NCBI GenBank assembly: GCA_015179125.1
Contig: WHVA01000003.1
Location: forward strand, 124,001-188,000
Direction: 5' to 3'
Source of the DNA: Gautieria morchelliformis
Lineage: Eukaryota; Basidiomycota; Agaricomycetes; Gomphales; Gomphaceae
DNA: 64,000 nucleotides
Part shown: in pieces, positions 12,436 to 24,707 of the stretch
Numbering within the stretch: position 1 is the stretch's first letter
Layout of the letters: the number at the start of each line of letters is the position of its first letter
The notes under the pieces: generated by a model
The model's input: only the letters and a program-made list of their open reading frames with translations
What the model was told of the DNA's origin: nothing
Databases searched by the model: none
Position numbers and translations under genes: made by a program

Positions 12436-15250
12436 CTACATCATCATCATTTTCTACCTCAATACGTATCTTAAATCTATGTCTCCCTTGCGGTGCCTCG
12501 CTCGGCACCGGCATCCGTAGTCTGAGCCGCTTCCAGGGCATACCGGAATTCGGGACTCTATAATACGCGCCCCGAGGGTTCTGAGACTGGGTGGTGCAGG
12601 AGACGTGTTGGCCACATGGCCGCTTGTCAGCGCCTACATATTAAAAAGAGACCGAATTCACCTGTATAAGTAGAACGAGACTTTTAGCACCCATGTTAAA
12701 AACATTGATTCAGACTGGCTATCTCGAGGACTTCCTCAAAAGAAACATTTCACTTTACTCAGAATCTATCGCTTAGCTTAAAGCTTCGATTATAACTTCG
12801 TTACAACGCCCCACCGGATAGCGCAAAGGCTCCGCAAGCCACTGATTAGATATGGAGCCACTTGCCGGGATAAAAGAGAAGGGTCACGGCCACAGTACCA
12901 CTGTCACAAGGCAAGATCCAGGGACTGGGCCAGGAAGAAAAATTGCTGGTGCCCGGTGACCGAGCCACTGATTAGATATGGAGCCACTTGCCAGGGTAAA
13001 TGAGAAGAGTCACGGATACAGTACCACTGGCATCACAAGACAAGACCCAGGGACTGGCCCGGGGCCAGGAAGGAAAATTAACCGTGGAGCCAATTAGAGC
13101 CACGTGCCTTACTGTAAGTTGTAGCTTTCGCTTTGCTCACTTTTTTTCAGTTTACCTAAACCCAGTTCATTGGACTCGAAACGCCGCGGCAGTTACCAGT
13201 GCATATTCTTCCTCCAAGTAATGTCAAGCAACCCACGCGATCGTCGACGGCTATCCACTCCCGAATCAGCCATCAAATTCTCCGGCAAGTAGTTCGCTCT
13301 CTGTTCCGCACCAGCGTGTATATCTATGAATCCGCTTCACGTTCATTTCCACCGAAGACGAGCCGGAGGGCTCAGGGTCTCAATAATATGAATCTTAAGA
13401 CGCTCACCCAGGTCAAATGCGGTTATGGGCGGCGATTAAGCCGACTGAAATGTGAGTGGTTATGGCTTTCATAGGCTCAAACAGACTCCTTTCGTGGCTA
13501 CATGCTGCACTTGACGTGCTGCCTCTGGAAGCACCAACCGATTGACAGGTCCAAAGAAGTTGCTTAAACAGACGGGTTGACGGCAGTTACACTGCCCATC
13601 TGGTGAGTCTAGATCTATTTTGATATTCGGCTGCATAGAACCTTGGTTATCGACAGTGTAGTCGATTTCGATTTCGATGACTCTAACGAGCAGGCGTCCA
13701 CGTCGATCCCCGCTCAGCAGCGTCAACAGGGAGTTGCTTAGTCTTAAGGCGGCGGCGTCCGGGGAGGTATCGCGACTGAACTAAATTGATGCCGGAATAG
13801 AAAGAAAGACAAATCTTCAGGAGAGAGTAAAAAGGGAGGATAGATAGAAGCAGCCTAAGAAGGTAAATACTTGGGACGGTTCACGTACAAGAATCCCCAT
13901 GACACCCACATGATCTCAAAGCTGATCCATGACGCGTTTGCAACTGCAGATGTACGTAGCCTGCCTTTGCATGCCAACACCAGTTACTAGCTGTTCAGCG
14001 TCCAGTGGAGGCTATTTCATGGTCACTCAATCCTGCCCTCTCCTGGTTGTCAATGCTTCTGCTTCGGGTTATGGCCTTGTCTTCGCGTTCCAAAAAGCTA
14101 TAGACAATTTTTCTATAGCGTTCTGGAACGCGACTTCTTCACACCCCTACACGATGCACGTTTAAAAAAACTTACCGCTACGCTCCCGTTCTGGATGCCA
14201 TCGAGGTAGAATCACAACCAAATGTCTACCTACCTATGCGAGCAGGCTTTACGTGGGAAGATTACACCTGGTTGCGCTTACGGTCTTTCGTTGTATAGAG
14301 CCGAGCTGAAGATCCACATGAGATAATGATAGATATGCATCTCCGATCAGCTGTCCAGTTACTTCTCGTGAACTCTCACTTTAATTTCACCGCTCATTTT
14401 CTTGGTAGCAATAAACGCCACGACAGGTTTCTACATTTTACACTTTGAGATCTGGAACACCTCCGTCCCCTATCCTATGATCCCGCTTACTGGTTAAGAA
14501 ACTCCACTACCTATTTTTTGTATTTTTACGCAACTGACCGCGCTTGTGTGTAACAGGCTTTAATCATGCTGACCGGTCGTGTATTTCTGAAGCAACTCCC
14601 ATATGGTGGCAATGACCCTCGGGCCACGGGGCAGATCCGTCGCCATGTCAAGGCGGATATTTCTGGGTCTTCATATAGTGGGTGATTGAAGATATGCTCT
14701 TTGACACATGGAAGGAAGGGTTTCGGGCCCGGAGAGAGAAGATGGTGTAGTTGATAGTTGATGACGGGACTGCTGTACTCACGACACTTCCGCGGACTGC
14801 GAGAAGGGTGCTTGCTTATTGTTATGAGCACGATGCTTTGAATTCAGTCTGTACCATGACGTTAAGTTAGGCGGGCAACCTCCTTCCCATTGAATTTTTT
14901 CACCCGGGAGGCAAGCCACCCCGTTAAATTCAAAGCGCAGAGATCGCCCTAGCGGTACATCCTGTTATGCATGGGGAAATACTCCTCGTTACAGAAACAT
15001 GTCCGTGACCTTAAAATCGGGTTCTCACTCGGCTAGGCGCTTGACCGCTGATTCACAATGCGATTGGTGCGAATCGGATTGATCAACGTGATCCTCAATC
15101 GCCCATCAGGCCCTTCTAATGCTCCATACTGTACTGTAATGCAACCTGTATTCTTTCATGGACAGCTCTACACTGCGTCTATATAGCACGTTAAACCCTT
15201 TAAATACAAGGCAAATGATATATTATTACTTATAACAACCATATAATAGC
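12436..15250. other. Intergenic; no recognisable gene
   Basis: Short frames on either strand (for example 13469-13726 and 14526-14831, both minus) show no motif I know. The segment holds the 126 bp tandem duplication at 12838-13090. A short plus frame at 13929-14165 is faintly reminiscent of a retroelement RNase H but cannot be supported. Confidence 0.5.
12838..13090. repeat. Tandem direct duplication, period about 126 bp
   Basis: GCCACTGATTAGATATGGAG starts at 12838 and again at 12964. The two units stay alignable through the AGTACCACTG and CCAGGGACTGG blocks to the end of the unit, with small indels. The second copy has an extra CCCGGGG-type insertion near 13060. Confidence 0.75.
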
Positions 15251-15252
15251 AA

Positions 15253-16903
15253 CTAGGCCTTCGTGGTGCGCTTTGTGAAGATGATATTTAAATCGTAAGG
15301 CTGGTTGATGTTCGTGCCGAACGCGAACCCGTTGTGAATGCGGTCACGATGAATCGAGTCTTTCGGGAGCGTCCACTCGTACTCCTTGAGTAGGATTGTC
15401 ACGATGGTTCGCAGCTCCCACATCGCAAAGTTCTTCGCCGGGCACTGCCTCGGGCCCAGACTGAACGAGGACGCGACGAGGGTATGTAGGACCTGACCCG
15501 TCATGAACCGCTCTGGGTCATAGTGCTCGTTGTCCGCCCAAGTGGCCTCCACATGGTGCGACGCGTATATATTGAAGGCGACGAGTGTGTTAGGAGGGAT
15601 GGGGAACTTGCCGAGCTGAGTTGGTATCCCGGCAGCACGCGGTAACGTCGCGTTTGAGGGGTCGTTCATGCGCATCGCCTCCTTAACACACGCGACTACG
15701 AAGGGCATGCGTACGATCGACTCCGAGTCGGGCTCTTTGTTGTCGCCGAGGACCGAGAGAACCTCAGCGCGGGCTGTTGCCTGGTGCTGAGGATACTTCG
15801 CAAGGTAATAAATCGAAGATGCGAGAGCGCTCGAAGTAGTGTCCTAGAACACTCTTGATTAATGAGGACGAGCGCGAATGTTAAGGAAACTCACATGGCC
15901 CGCGATGAACAAAACGACCATGTTATCCAGAAAGTCCGTTTCTGTGAATGCCGGCTCTTGAAGCATGGCCGAGATCACGTCGTCACCAGAGCTCTTACGC
16001 TTGTGCTGTAAAACCTCGCTGAAGAAGGAACGGAGCTTCTTCATCTCGGACTCTACTTCATGACGAGGCCAGATCTTCTCGAGAAAAGGCATAAACATAT
16101 ACGCTGGTTGCGTGAGTGCATGTACCACACGCGTGTATCCATTAACGAAGGGCGAATCGGGATTCTTGATGGCCTCGAAGTCGTAGCCGAGAATTGTCGC
16201 GCCCAGGACTTCAAGGGTGACACGCTGTGCCATTTCGTCCCATTTGATACTCTTCGTCCCATCGCCAATCGTCGCCACGAGACGCTGCGCGACGGCGGCG
16301 AAATCAGAGAACGGCGGGGGGCGCTGTAAAGCCGCATGAACGGACTTGGCGTGCAACTTCCATTCTTCGCCTTCAGTAAATAGCACATTATGGCGGCCTA
16401 CGAAGCGCCAGAATAACGAGTCCTGCGACGGGAGCTGCCTGGTGTACGCCGGATCTTTCCAGGTCTTCTGTGCCACCTGTATGACCAAAATATTCAGTAG
16501 GGTTACCAGGGAGAGGATTCCGACCTCCCTTGTGGTCTATAATGTGAACGACCCAGAGACCAAATGCCCAGACCAGGACGATAGGGTGGCCGTGCTTGTT
16601 CGCAAAGGGAACAACAATCCTTTGCGTGCGTCGATCCTCTGACTCTCCGGCAAGATAGCTTCTCAAAAGAGGAATTAATGGTGCTCTAGGCAGATGAGAG
16701 AGATTTCTGGGGACGATGAAAGGCCGAACAATCAAGAAGAGGAAGGCAGCAGCAACTACATAAAGTGCAATGGATGACGTTTTGAGGTTGGTAGCGCCAA
16801 TGAATGGTTTTGTCCAGTCTGCGCTGGCTGGCGTCAAATGTAAAGTGCTGAAGTTATGAGCGAAAGCCCAGTATTGGCGAAGGTCGGGCATCTTGTACTC
16901 CAT
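15253..16903 (-). CDS. Cytochrome P450 with terpene-synthase-like leader; first donor site lost
   Basis: Heme-thiolate monooxygenase of the left arm of the terpenoid cluster. Exons (minus strand): 16903-16529, 16476-15895 and 15843-15253, about 515 residues. Visible motifs: one membrane helix (residues about 45-62), the I-helix AGHDTTSSAL (across intron 2), ExxR as KEAMR, PERF, and heme ligand FSLGPRQCPAKNFA. The downstream P450 at 24.7 kb is a close paralogue with identical intron positions. Two oddities. Residues 1-35 match the N-terminus of the terpene synthase at 22.9 kb (both start MEYK, then PDL, YWAF and SADWT) and are absent from the paralogue. The 5' splice site of intron 1 (16528-16477, 52 nt) reads AAG|GGAGGT where the paralogue has AAG|GTAGGT, so normal splicing looks impossible; a cryptic GT four bases on would shift frame. 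It may be a recent pseudogene or a sequence error. Family is sure, activity is not. Confidence 0.85.
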
Positions 16904-16955
16904 TTCTAAGTGTGGATGGAGAAAGGTGTATAGGGGGTTCTAATCTCCCCATGGG

Positions 16956-16963
16956 TCTTTATA
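16956..16963 (-). promoter_or_regulatory. TATA box of the left P450, shared with the terpene synthase
   Basis: TATAAAGA on the minus strand, about 55 bp before the ATG. The surrounding text (a CCATGGGGA block downstream of it and an A/T run upstream) aligns with the same region of the terpene synthase promoter, so the promoter as well as the leader appears to be duplicated. Confidence 0.6.
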
Positions 16964-18060
16964 CAACTAGTGAGCCGAGAATGCTTTTTTCGGTGGAATT
17001 GGACAGCGGCTGTTGCCGAATGACGGACGAGCATCAATTGCGGTCAGGGAGGAGGCCTCAATATCGTACCAGACGCTCCGGGGATACGGACTAGATAGTA
17101 CCTGAGGGTGGCGGGTACCGGCATGATATATGTTGCTCACTACTATAGTTAGTAAGTGCCCCGGTAGGCTACCGCAGTCCTCGACCCTTAACCAGTAACG
17201 CTGCCTAAAGCTGCCGGTGATAAGCACAACCGACGCTCAGGTGAAATTGACGAGTCAACGTCGGCGCCTGACAGACTATATATATCCAGATGCTTTATGG
17301 CCAGTACCAGAGTCCGCGCGCGGACACATGTTTTGATTGATACGGTAGTCTGGCTTGATAAGGGGGAAAACCTTAGAAACATTGTCAGCGTATATGCGAG
17401 CATAATTTTTGCTTGCTTGTAAGTCCTGGCCACAAGTGAAACAGCAGTACTATCATACCAATCACATTGCGCTGCACATAAGTTTTCGGCGCATGCACAC
17501 AAGGATGTACAGGCTGGCGTACTTCGCAGCATTTGTGCGCACGCCTACACTTACACTTCTGCACGAATGTACATAGCGTCATTCCGAATTAGCAAAGTGT
17601 GTAATCGTCAAGTGGTGTGTAATGCCACTGCGAACCTAGCCGGGGAAGAGGTCAGGGCTATGAGGTAATTAAAAAGCAATTCTTGTGATAAATCTGAGGT
17701 GAGAATCAGTGCACACGTTGTTTCCGTCAGATAGCCTAGTAGGTAAGTTAATCCCAACGCTGATTGATCGGCTAGAAGGACGGGCGGAGTCAAATTGAGG
17801 CGGCGCCAAACCAGCTGCGGTCACATTGTATGGGCTTGCCGACGGCTAGTATCCAAGTAAGCCGTGTTGACTACTCGGGGCGAAGTTAGTAATGTAGGAT
17901 TTTCAGGTGCGAGTGCGTCATAGTACTTAAGCACCCGATTGGGGTCCGATTTTCTTAGCCCTGCTTGGCTTGTTCCAGCTGTATATCAATCTCAGATTAC
18001 CAGTGAAACTTGGTCCAGTCGTCCGTATAACGATACCTCACAGGTCGTACCTGAACAATC
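16964..18060. other. Divergent intergenic region between P450 and reductase
   Basis: About 1.1 kb without a supportable gene; it must hold the promoters of both flanking genes. Nothing further could be assigned. Confidence 0.5.
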
Positions 18061-19233
18061 ATGTCTGTCATCCCCACCGCCAGAGCTCCAAGGACTCCCC
18101 TAGGCATCCACCGTATTCTTAGCTCTCGGTGTGGCCTCCGCGTTTCGCCACTATGCTTCGGTGCCATGGCCATCGGAAACGCGCACGGTGCCTTCATGGG
18201 CAAAATTACCAAAGACGAGGCATTTAAGCTGCTCGACACGTACTACCAGTCCGGGGGTAACTTTATCGATACGGCCAACAACTACCAAGACGGAGAGAGT
18301 GAGGAATGGATTGGCGAGTGGATGGAGTCGCGGGGTATCAGGGACGAAATTGTCATCGCCACCAAGTATACCATGAGCCACAGGCAGTTCGAGATTGCCA
18401 AGAGTGAGCATGGAATCGGTTCTAATTATGGGGGCAATCATACCAAGTCCCTCCATCTTTCTCTCCGCGACTCTCTCAAAAAGCTCCGCACCGATTATGT
18501 CGATATTCTCTACGTCCATTGGTGGGACTATACTACCAGCATGGAGGAGATGATGCAGGCGCTCCATACCGTCGTCAAAACGGGGAAGGTATTTTACCTT
18601 GGCATCTCTGACGCGCCAGCCTGGGTCGTGTCAAAGGCGAACCAGTATGCCCGAGACCACACTCTCACTCCATTCGTCATTTATCAGGGCCTCTGGAATG
18701 TTATGGTCCGTGATTTCGAGCGCGACATCATTCCCATGTGTATCGATGAAGGGCTCGCCATCGCACCCTGGGGGCCTGCAGGACAGGGCAGGTTCAAGAG
18801 TAAGGCTGAGGTCGCCGAGCGCGAACGGAACAACGAGCGCATCCGTTCCTACACCGCCGAGGCCCAATCGCCGCTCGAAGAGACTATATCTGCTGCCCTC
18901 GAGAAAATTGGTAATGAGGTTGGCGCATCGATCACTGCCGTGGCCATTGCCTACTGCCTACAACGCTGCCCATACGTCTTTCCCATCGTCGGTGGGCGCA
19001 AGATCCCGCACCTGCTTGACAATATTAAGGCACTCGATATAACGCTCTCCGAGGAACAGGTCAAGTATCTGGAATCGCAATCGCCCTTTGATCCAGGCTT
19101 CCCGTACAGCATCTGCGGCACGGATCCCCGTCGCTTTGGACAGTCGCAGTTCGTCATGCAGTCCGTTTACCTTAACCTTGACTGGGTTAAACATACCCCT
19201 GCGGTGTCCAACTCGCCGTTGGGCAAGAAGTGA
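18061..19233 (+). CDS. Aldo-keto reductase (norsolorinic acid reductase / aryl-alcohol dehydrogenase type)
   Basis: NADPH-dependent cytosolic oxidoreductase that interconverts aldehydes or ketones and alcohols; 390 residues in a single uninterrupted exon. The AKR catalytic tetrad is visible: Asp in FIDTANNY, Tyr in NNYQDGESE, Lys in IATKYT and His in LYVHWWD. The C-terminal cofactor region (GLAIAPWGPAGQGRF, then FPIVGGRK) is intact, and length fits the fungal NorA/AAD-like subfamily. It lies between a P450 and a terpene synthase, so a tailoring role in the same terpenoid pathway is likely, but the substrate cannot be read from sequence. Start chosen at the first in-frame ATG, which gives the usual short pre-barrel leader. 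Confidence 0.9.
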   Translation: MSVIPTARAPRTPLGIHRILSSRCGLRVSPLCFGAMAIGNAHGAFMGKITKDEAFKLLDTYYQSGGNFIDTANNYQDGESEEWIGEWMESRGIRDEIVIATKYTMSHRQFEIAKSEHGIGSNYGGNHTKSLHLSLRDSLKKLRTDYVDILYVHWWDYTTSMEEMMQALHTVVKTGKVFYLGISDAPAWVVSKANQYARDHTLTPFVIYQGLWNVMVRDFERDIIPMCIDEGLAIAPWGPAGQGRFKSKAEVAERERNNERIRSYTAEAQSPLEETISAALEKIGNEVGASITAVAIAYCLQRCPYVFPIVGGRKIPHLLDNIKALDITLSEEQVKYLESQSPFDPGFPYSICGTDPRRFGQSQFVMQSVYLNLDWVKHTPAVSNSPLGKK

Positions 19234-21732
19234 GTGAGGGGCGGGAAGGAGGTGTAGCAAACGAATCTAATGAGGGATGGTAGTTGGACCGATGAAGTCT
19301 CAAAGGTGTCTCGAAGGCCAAATCGTACTAGACCGTCTCCATGGAAAGCTTTACTGTCGGGCTTGCTATGCGGAAAGTGTTTTCTGTAGATACTTTTTAG
19401 ACAGCTTGGTTGGTGTGGATGTATATGGACAACAACCAGTGGCCGCCCTATGCTTGTCGTGGTCCAGGGCCGAATGGTCCAGGTGTTACATCATTCGCAT
19501 GGGCCCAAGTATTACTGTAACCCGCAGCGAAACTATGTCTGAATTACATGCGCATCGAAACCGCACTGATGTGGGATAAAATAACAAATCGCTGTCCTTC
19601 AATTCAAGAGCAAAATCTGAATGGGAATGATTAAGAACTGTACGAGTGGAATGTCCACAAGCTTGAAGCTTCTGATACGGAACAAATATACTTATGGTAA
19701 GCCCGTCGACTACTGTGATTTGAAACGACTCCCAAATTCGGAAATAGATAGTATAACTCGGTGGTTTGATCTTGAGCCATAAGTTCACCCTGGCCATCCT
19801 AATACGGTTATAGTTGCGGCAGTGCGGATAAGGCTGATGCTATATAAGTTACTGGTGAAACGGTTTAGTATTAAATTGTGTGAAAGTTAATATTTCTCAC
19901 AAGCCAGGGTTGTTCTGCCCCGATCTGGTTCAATCACCGTCACTAAATGTATCACTGCCTTTCAACTTAAAGGGGGAGAAGAACGGTGAGGTACGTAGCG
20001 AGCACTCCCTGAATCACCCATATGATGCAAATCATTCATTAAACTGAGCCCTTGGACTCTCCAATTGGAAGGGGATGTTGGGATTTAGGCGATAAGCCTT
20101 GAGCGGAGGCGGGACGATCTAGTAATAGTGTCTTTGTAATCTCGGTCATGCATGACTGAGAGTCTCAGATGTATCTATCGACAACCTGAAGTAGTTAGTA
20201 GTGCCTCAGTGAATTGTCCATTCATCTAGATACCAAGACAGATGGAGACTCACTGTATTCTGTCGCTCCTTCATGTCTAGGTAGGCCCCAGTGAATTGTC
20301 CATTTCACTGAGCTCCTCCGTCTCTAGCTACTGCGCCGGCCGTATCTACCAGGGGAAAACAACGAGGGTCGGGCTGCGAGTTCGGGATGAGGAGCGATAT
20401 TACATAATTATTAATGACTTCTCGCTAGTCGGACGGAAGTCAGCCCTCCTTTGTTCTGTCAATTTGTCGTCCTACAAGAGGCCTACAGATCCTCTCTCCA
20501 AGTTGCAGAAACATGGACGCAAATGTACTTAGGCAGCGTTCTAACTAGACGGCATTTCGCCGATCCTGATTGCTGACTTGAGCGGAAAAGCATGTGGCCA
20601 CTTGCACGTGGCGATCATTCCGAGGGCGGAGCAGCATCCGAACCCGCATTCGCATGGCCCTGGTGCCGGGCCGAGAAGCGTCGGAGTTTGTGGTCCCCCT
20701 GAATTGTCATCAATTATCGATCATCACTCTCGATCGATCAATAAGACCCTTCTGGGATGTGAGAATACCGTGGAAAATCTGACACCTTTTGCCGAGGTTT
20801 CTCCGCATATTATGCAACCGCGTATTATTGTCCCTCTGCGTCGTGGTCGTTAGTGGTCAGGGTCTTTCTTCAAGGTCTTTCATTAATCCCTCTTAGTGGT
20901 CTCCGGTCTTTCTTCTATATCTCTCCTTAATGACACGCCCTCGCTTTTTATTCGTAGCCTTGTGCGTCGGCCATCCATCTTCTGTTCGCAATTCCACCTG
21001 TACATGTCGTAGTTGTTAATGGTCAGGGTCTTGCTTTAATGGTACAGCATGCCTGTCTACTGCACCGATGTAGCCTTCAAGTCTGAGTATTCATGCCTGT
21101 AAAGTATGTACACAATGGCGAGACCTGCTCCCCGAGGCCGCGTTCACTGTTACATACTATTGCGAGCATGCAAGGGTTCTGCCGAGTGCAAGCCGGCCTT
21201 TCCTCTAGTTGTCGAAGTCAGTCCCAAATAATGACGTCTACTTATACACATGGCTGCCAAAGAGCATAGCGATGCATCCTGGTTCTGGATAATGAGCAAC
21301 TCCAGGTAACTAAGCATAGCGCGTAACAGTTACATAACCACAACCCAGGTTACCCCCGCTCACTCGCGCCACGCCTCCTCCCAAGTTTGTCACATTTCCT
21401 ATCTTTCATTTGTGAATACGATGCTACGCGTCACTGTAGCATCAGGGAGGGAGAAGCAATCAGAGTGCTCGCTAGGTGGCGATGGTCCACTCTATCTATA
21501 TGCCAGTCATGGAGGAATGTCGTACGCAGCCACCCCTGGCAGAGGAATAAAATCTTTTCAAATCGGTATTTTCTACTTTCTTTTCGCACAGCAGGATTTT
21601 ACTTGATTCCATGCGATCTCCATTCCCCTCTTCACATCAGTGTTGAGTACATGATCCAGATGGGATTCCAAAGAAGTTAACACAGTATACAAGCATAGCT
21701 AAACTAAATCTATGCCTTTAGCAGTCTAAGCC
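19234..21732. other. 2.5 kb intergenic region inside the cluster; no gene seen
   Basis: Frames here are short and without motifs. A phrase CAGTGAATTGTCCATT is repeated at about 20209 and 20290, and GGTCAGGGTCTT recurs near 20857 and 21023. No transcription factor or transporter could be found in this gap. Confidence 0.45.
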
Positions 21733-22901
21733 TCAAGCAGCGACGGCAACCTGAGCGTTTGCCGGCCTCAAGAGAACCTTTCCGGTCTCCTTCACTGTCT
21801 CTATCTCATTTCCAAAGAACCGCTTGCTTCCGAAGCTCCACTCGTAGTTCGCAGTGACCCAGTTACCGAGTCCGTAGACATATTCCTTCAGCTGGTCCCG
21901 TGTCTTGATGTCGGGACACTCCGGCAGGTCGGTCATTGCTCTCATGAACTCATTGGCGCGATTGTGGTACCATCTGCAGACGTAGTCCATCCCCTCCTGA
22001 ACCGAGAAATTATACTGGTTCATGACAACAATGACTGCATTGTGAATGTCCCCGCGGGCCTGCTCCGCGTTGAACGACACGATGTCCTATAGTGCACACC
22101 AGTCAGCGACGTAGGCCGTCCAACTGGCAAAATTTCTTACGTTTGCGACAGCCACCATATCGATTGACATGAACTCGAGGTCCACGATTCTCTGGTCGAG
22201 TAAAACGGAGTCTGGGATCTCCATCGGCATCAACATGAGGTCGTACGATGGCTTGATGGCCCCGGTGAAACGCCTCAGGGTCAGATAGTCGTCAATGTTC
22301 TTGCGAATAGTAGTATTATTTCGGTCCTCGGCTTCAGCAATGACGGCGGTGACATAAGCCTCGTAACTCTTTATGAATCGTCGAGCTACAGTTTTACTTG
22401 ACACCTTTAGGGTGCGGGACCAGAAACTGTCGATAAATGAGTCAGTCGGTACCCAAGACCATCGATATGCTGCGCACCTCCTGTGGAGCTCGCCTATCGG
22501 GTGCTCCCCTTCGGGGCGTTTCTTTTCTGGGTTCCTAAGATCCCAAATTTCAGTCGCGATCCATTATTTGTACAAAATAAAGCGCACCTTAAAGCGTCAA
22601 GGGCAATTTCAGAAACAGAGCGTACTTCCTCGGGGCTGAGGACGTCTGTCACGTCGTCCATGGCAAAAAGAACATTCATCAGATCGCAGGCCTGTCGGAG
22701 CTGCTCCTTCGTGTGGTGAGGATACGCCAAGGAAGCAAGTAGTCCGACGTTGATTCCCCGGAATTTTCGAGCATGCGCAGGAGAGAAGATATTGAATGAC
22801 TCGGTCCAGTCTGCGCTCACTGGCGTCACCTCAGAGTGCCAGGGGCTCATGATACGAGGGAAGGCCCAGTACTTGTGAAGGTCGGGGAGTTTGTATTCCA
22901 T
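21733..22901 (-). CDS. Terpene synthase (sesquiterpene cyclase type, class I)
   Basis: Class I terpene cyclase acting on a prenyl diphosphate, probably farnesyl diphosphate, in the cytosol. Exons (minus): 22901-22588, 22534-22141 and 22086-21733, giving 353 residues, the normal size for basidiomycete sesquiterpene synthases. Both metal-binding motifs are intact: the aspartate-rich motif FAMDDVTD near residue 80, and the NSE triad NDIVSFNAE, whose Asn and Asp lie on opposite sides of intron 2 (22140-22087). Introns are 53 and 54 nt with GT-AG ends. The C-terminal WSFGSKRFFG segment contributes the conserved RY-like region in modified form. It is the core gene of the cluster with two P450s and a reductase. 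The exact product cannot be predicted from the sequence. Confidence 0.92.
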
Positions 22902-22975
22902 GGCGAGGTGATCGAGTGGAAGAAGCAAAAGTACACCGGAGGATGTAGTTATCTCAGGATCCCCATGAGTCCGAC

Positions 22976-22983
22976 TCTTTATA
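22976..22983 (-). promoter_or_regulatory. TATA box of the terpene synthase
   Basis: TATAAAGA on the minus strand, about 75 bp before the ATG, inside a roughly 60 bp block that aligns with the promoter of the left P450 (16940-16990). Confidence 0.6.
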
Positions 22984-22989
22984 CTTCTC

Positions 22990-24707
22990 GCTGAGAATAT
23001 TTTTTTTGATAAATCCGTGAGCGCCGGTTTGGCCGTGCAATCGCATTTTCCAAATTGCATTTTTGAGTTTTCAGCAGAACAGGCGGGAAACTTTGTGTGA
23101 TTTGGCCATAACAGCAGGACCAACTTCGGGGATCCGATGCGATCTTGCAGGCATGATGAGTCACCCTAACAAGTGCCATCACGGTGACGTGCGCAGGGGT
23201 CCTCCCCTCCTGCTACTGAAGCCACAAGTCTTGGCCATTAAGCATTCTGTGTGGATCCTGTATATAGCGGCCATTACGCCAGAGACAACGGAGTGCGAAG
23301 GGCAATCCAATGATTGCGATTGCGAGCAGTTCCGGTGGCAGTATTGAAAAAAAAAACGGGAGTACTACGCGTTTGAGAGATCAGTGGTTTTCTCAGCGAA
23401 TGGGTAAGCCGAACAGTCAGAAGATCTCACGCAACTTAGTCGATGACTTCATGCAATGTTGTGGGCAAGTACAGACGCCAGGCACGGCGGTGTAAAGCAA
23501 GGCGGGTCCGGGGTAGTACCGGGTAGACGGACTCAGTGAACGGTGTCAATTCATCCGCTGCGAAAATTAGCATTGATCAGCCATGAACATCTCGCAGATG
23601 GCACAGCTCGTGTCAGCGATTCACATCCCCGTTGACTCCTTTACAAAACGGACCCGCCTGACCTCCGCTACTGTTATTATCGGACATCAGGAGTTTGAAA
23701 CCGCCTTCCCTAGCAGTCGCACCACGCCCGATATCAATCTCAGTAGCTATAATTGAAGGCTATAGACCCTTTAACAAGGTTATGAAAGCAAAATATCAGA
23801 TCACGCTTGTGACAGGGAAGTAGGCATGTCAAGACTCAGTACTCAACAACCAAGTATACATCTTGATGAATTTTGTAGAGCTCAAATCTTTAGTATTCAA
23901 CTGTTATGAACAATGGTTCATTTTGTAGCTAAACTGCTTGAGGTCAGATGCGAGCGTAGTTCCAAACAGACGATAACCGATACTTAGTATAGTAATTGGC
24001 GCGCTCCGTGCCACAGCGTCAGCGCTTTCAGAAGATCAAGGGGGAAATAATAGGTTTGAAAGGAAATGCTTCAAAGGGAGAACGTTGCAGGGGCAGAATT
24101 TGTACATGCTATTTAGACTTTGGATTGAGAATTCGGCAGGTCATTTGTAGCGACAAGAAAATCTATACTTATCTACGAGCATCCCCGCTATCAAGTCGCT
24201 TGCTTATCTGCGTTTGCTTATCTGCGGAGATCTATGGCAACTTTATTAGGCCAAAGAGTGCTAATTTGAAATGTGCTGCATCAATCATCCACAGCGGAGC
24301 AGCTCAGGCATCAATCAATCTGAGTGCAACAGGGATGAGTTATGCTTACTAGTACATATTGCTTGCGATCCAACGTTACAGTGATTGGCGACCATTTTCG
24401 TGGAGCGTCACTTCCCTGCGTGCGATATTTTGAGGGCGTAATGAAATCAGGGTTGTACCGTTAGGAGCAGGTTATTGTTTACAAACTAAGGTAAGTCCGC
24501 CCGGCGCCGCCTCACTGGCGCTGTGACGACGAATGACGTATGTTTTCTGGATTTGGCGCAAGCCCATTTAGATGCTCTACGTTGTCTTTCCCGTCAGGGG
24601 TGGATATCCCGCAGGCGTCGTGTGTAATATGACTGTAAGTACAATATCTAGTGTGATCATGGTGTCGTTTTCATTCCAGAGTTCTCACCCCCCAACAGTA
24701 ATTTGGC
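22990..24707. other. Divergent intergenic region between terpene synthase and right P450
   Basis: No coding region supported. A probable 5' UTR intron of the right P450 lies at 24635-24679 (GTAAGT ... TTCCAG, 45 nt). An ATG at 24572 upstream of it is not in frame with the P450. Confidence 0.45.

Noticed and set aside
13929-14165. Possible retroelement RNase H fragment
   Set aside because: Only a faint likeness in one short frame; no catalytic residues in place.
17263-24508. GGCGCC palindrome upstream of three of the four cluster genes (17263, 17802, 24503), as a possible shared regulator site
   Set aside because: A 6 bp word is expected about 15 times in 64 kb by chance, and the terpene synthase promoter lacks a full copy.
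24572-24707. Upstream ATG at 24572 as start of the right P450
   Set aside because: Through the likely 45 nt intron it is out of frame with the P450; the ATG at 24708 gives a normal membrane anchor.
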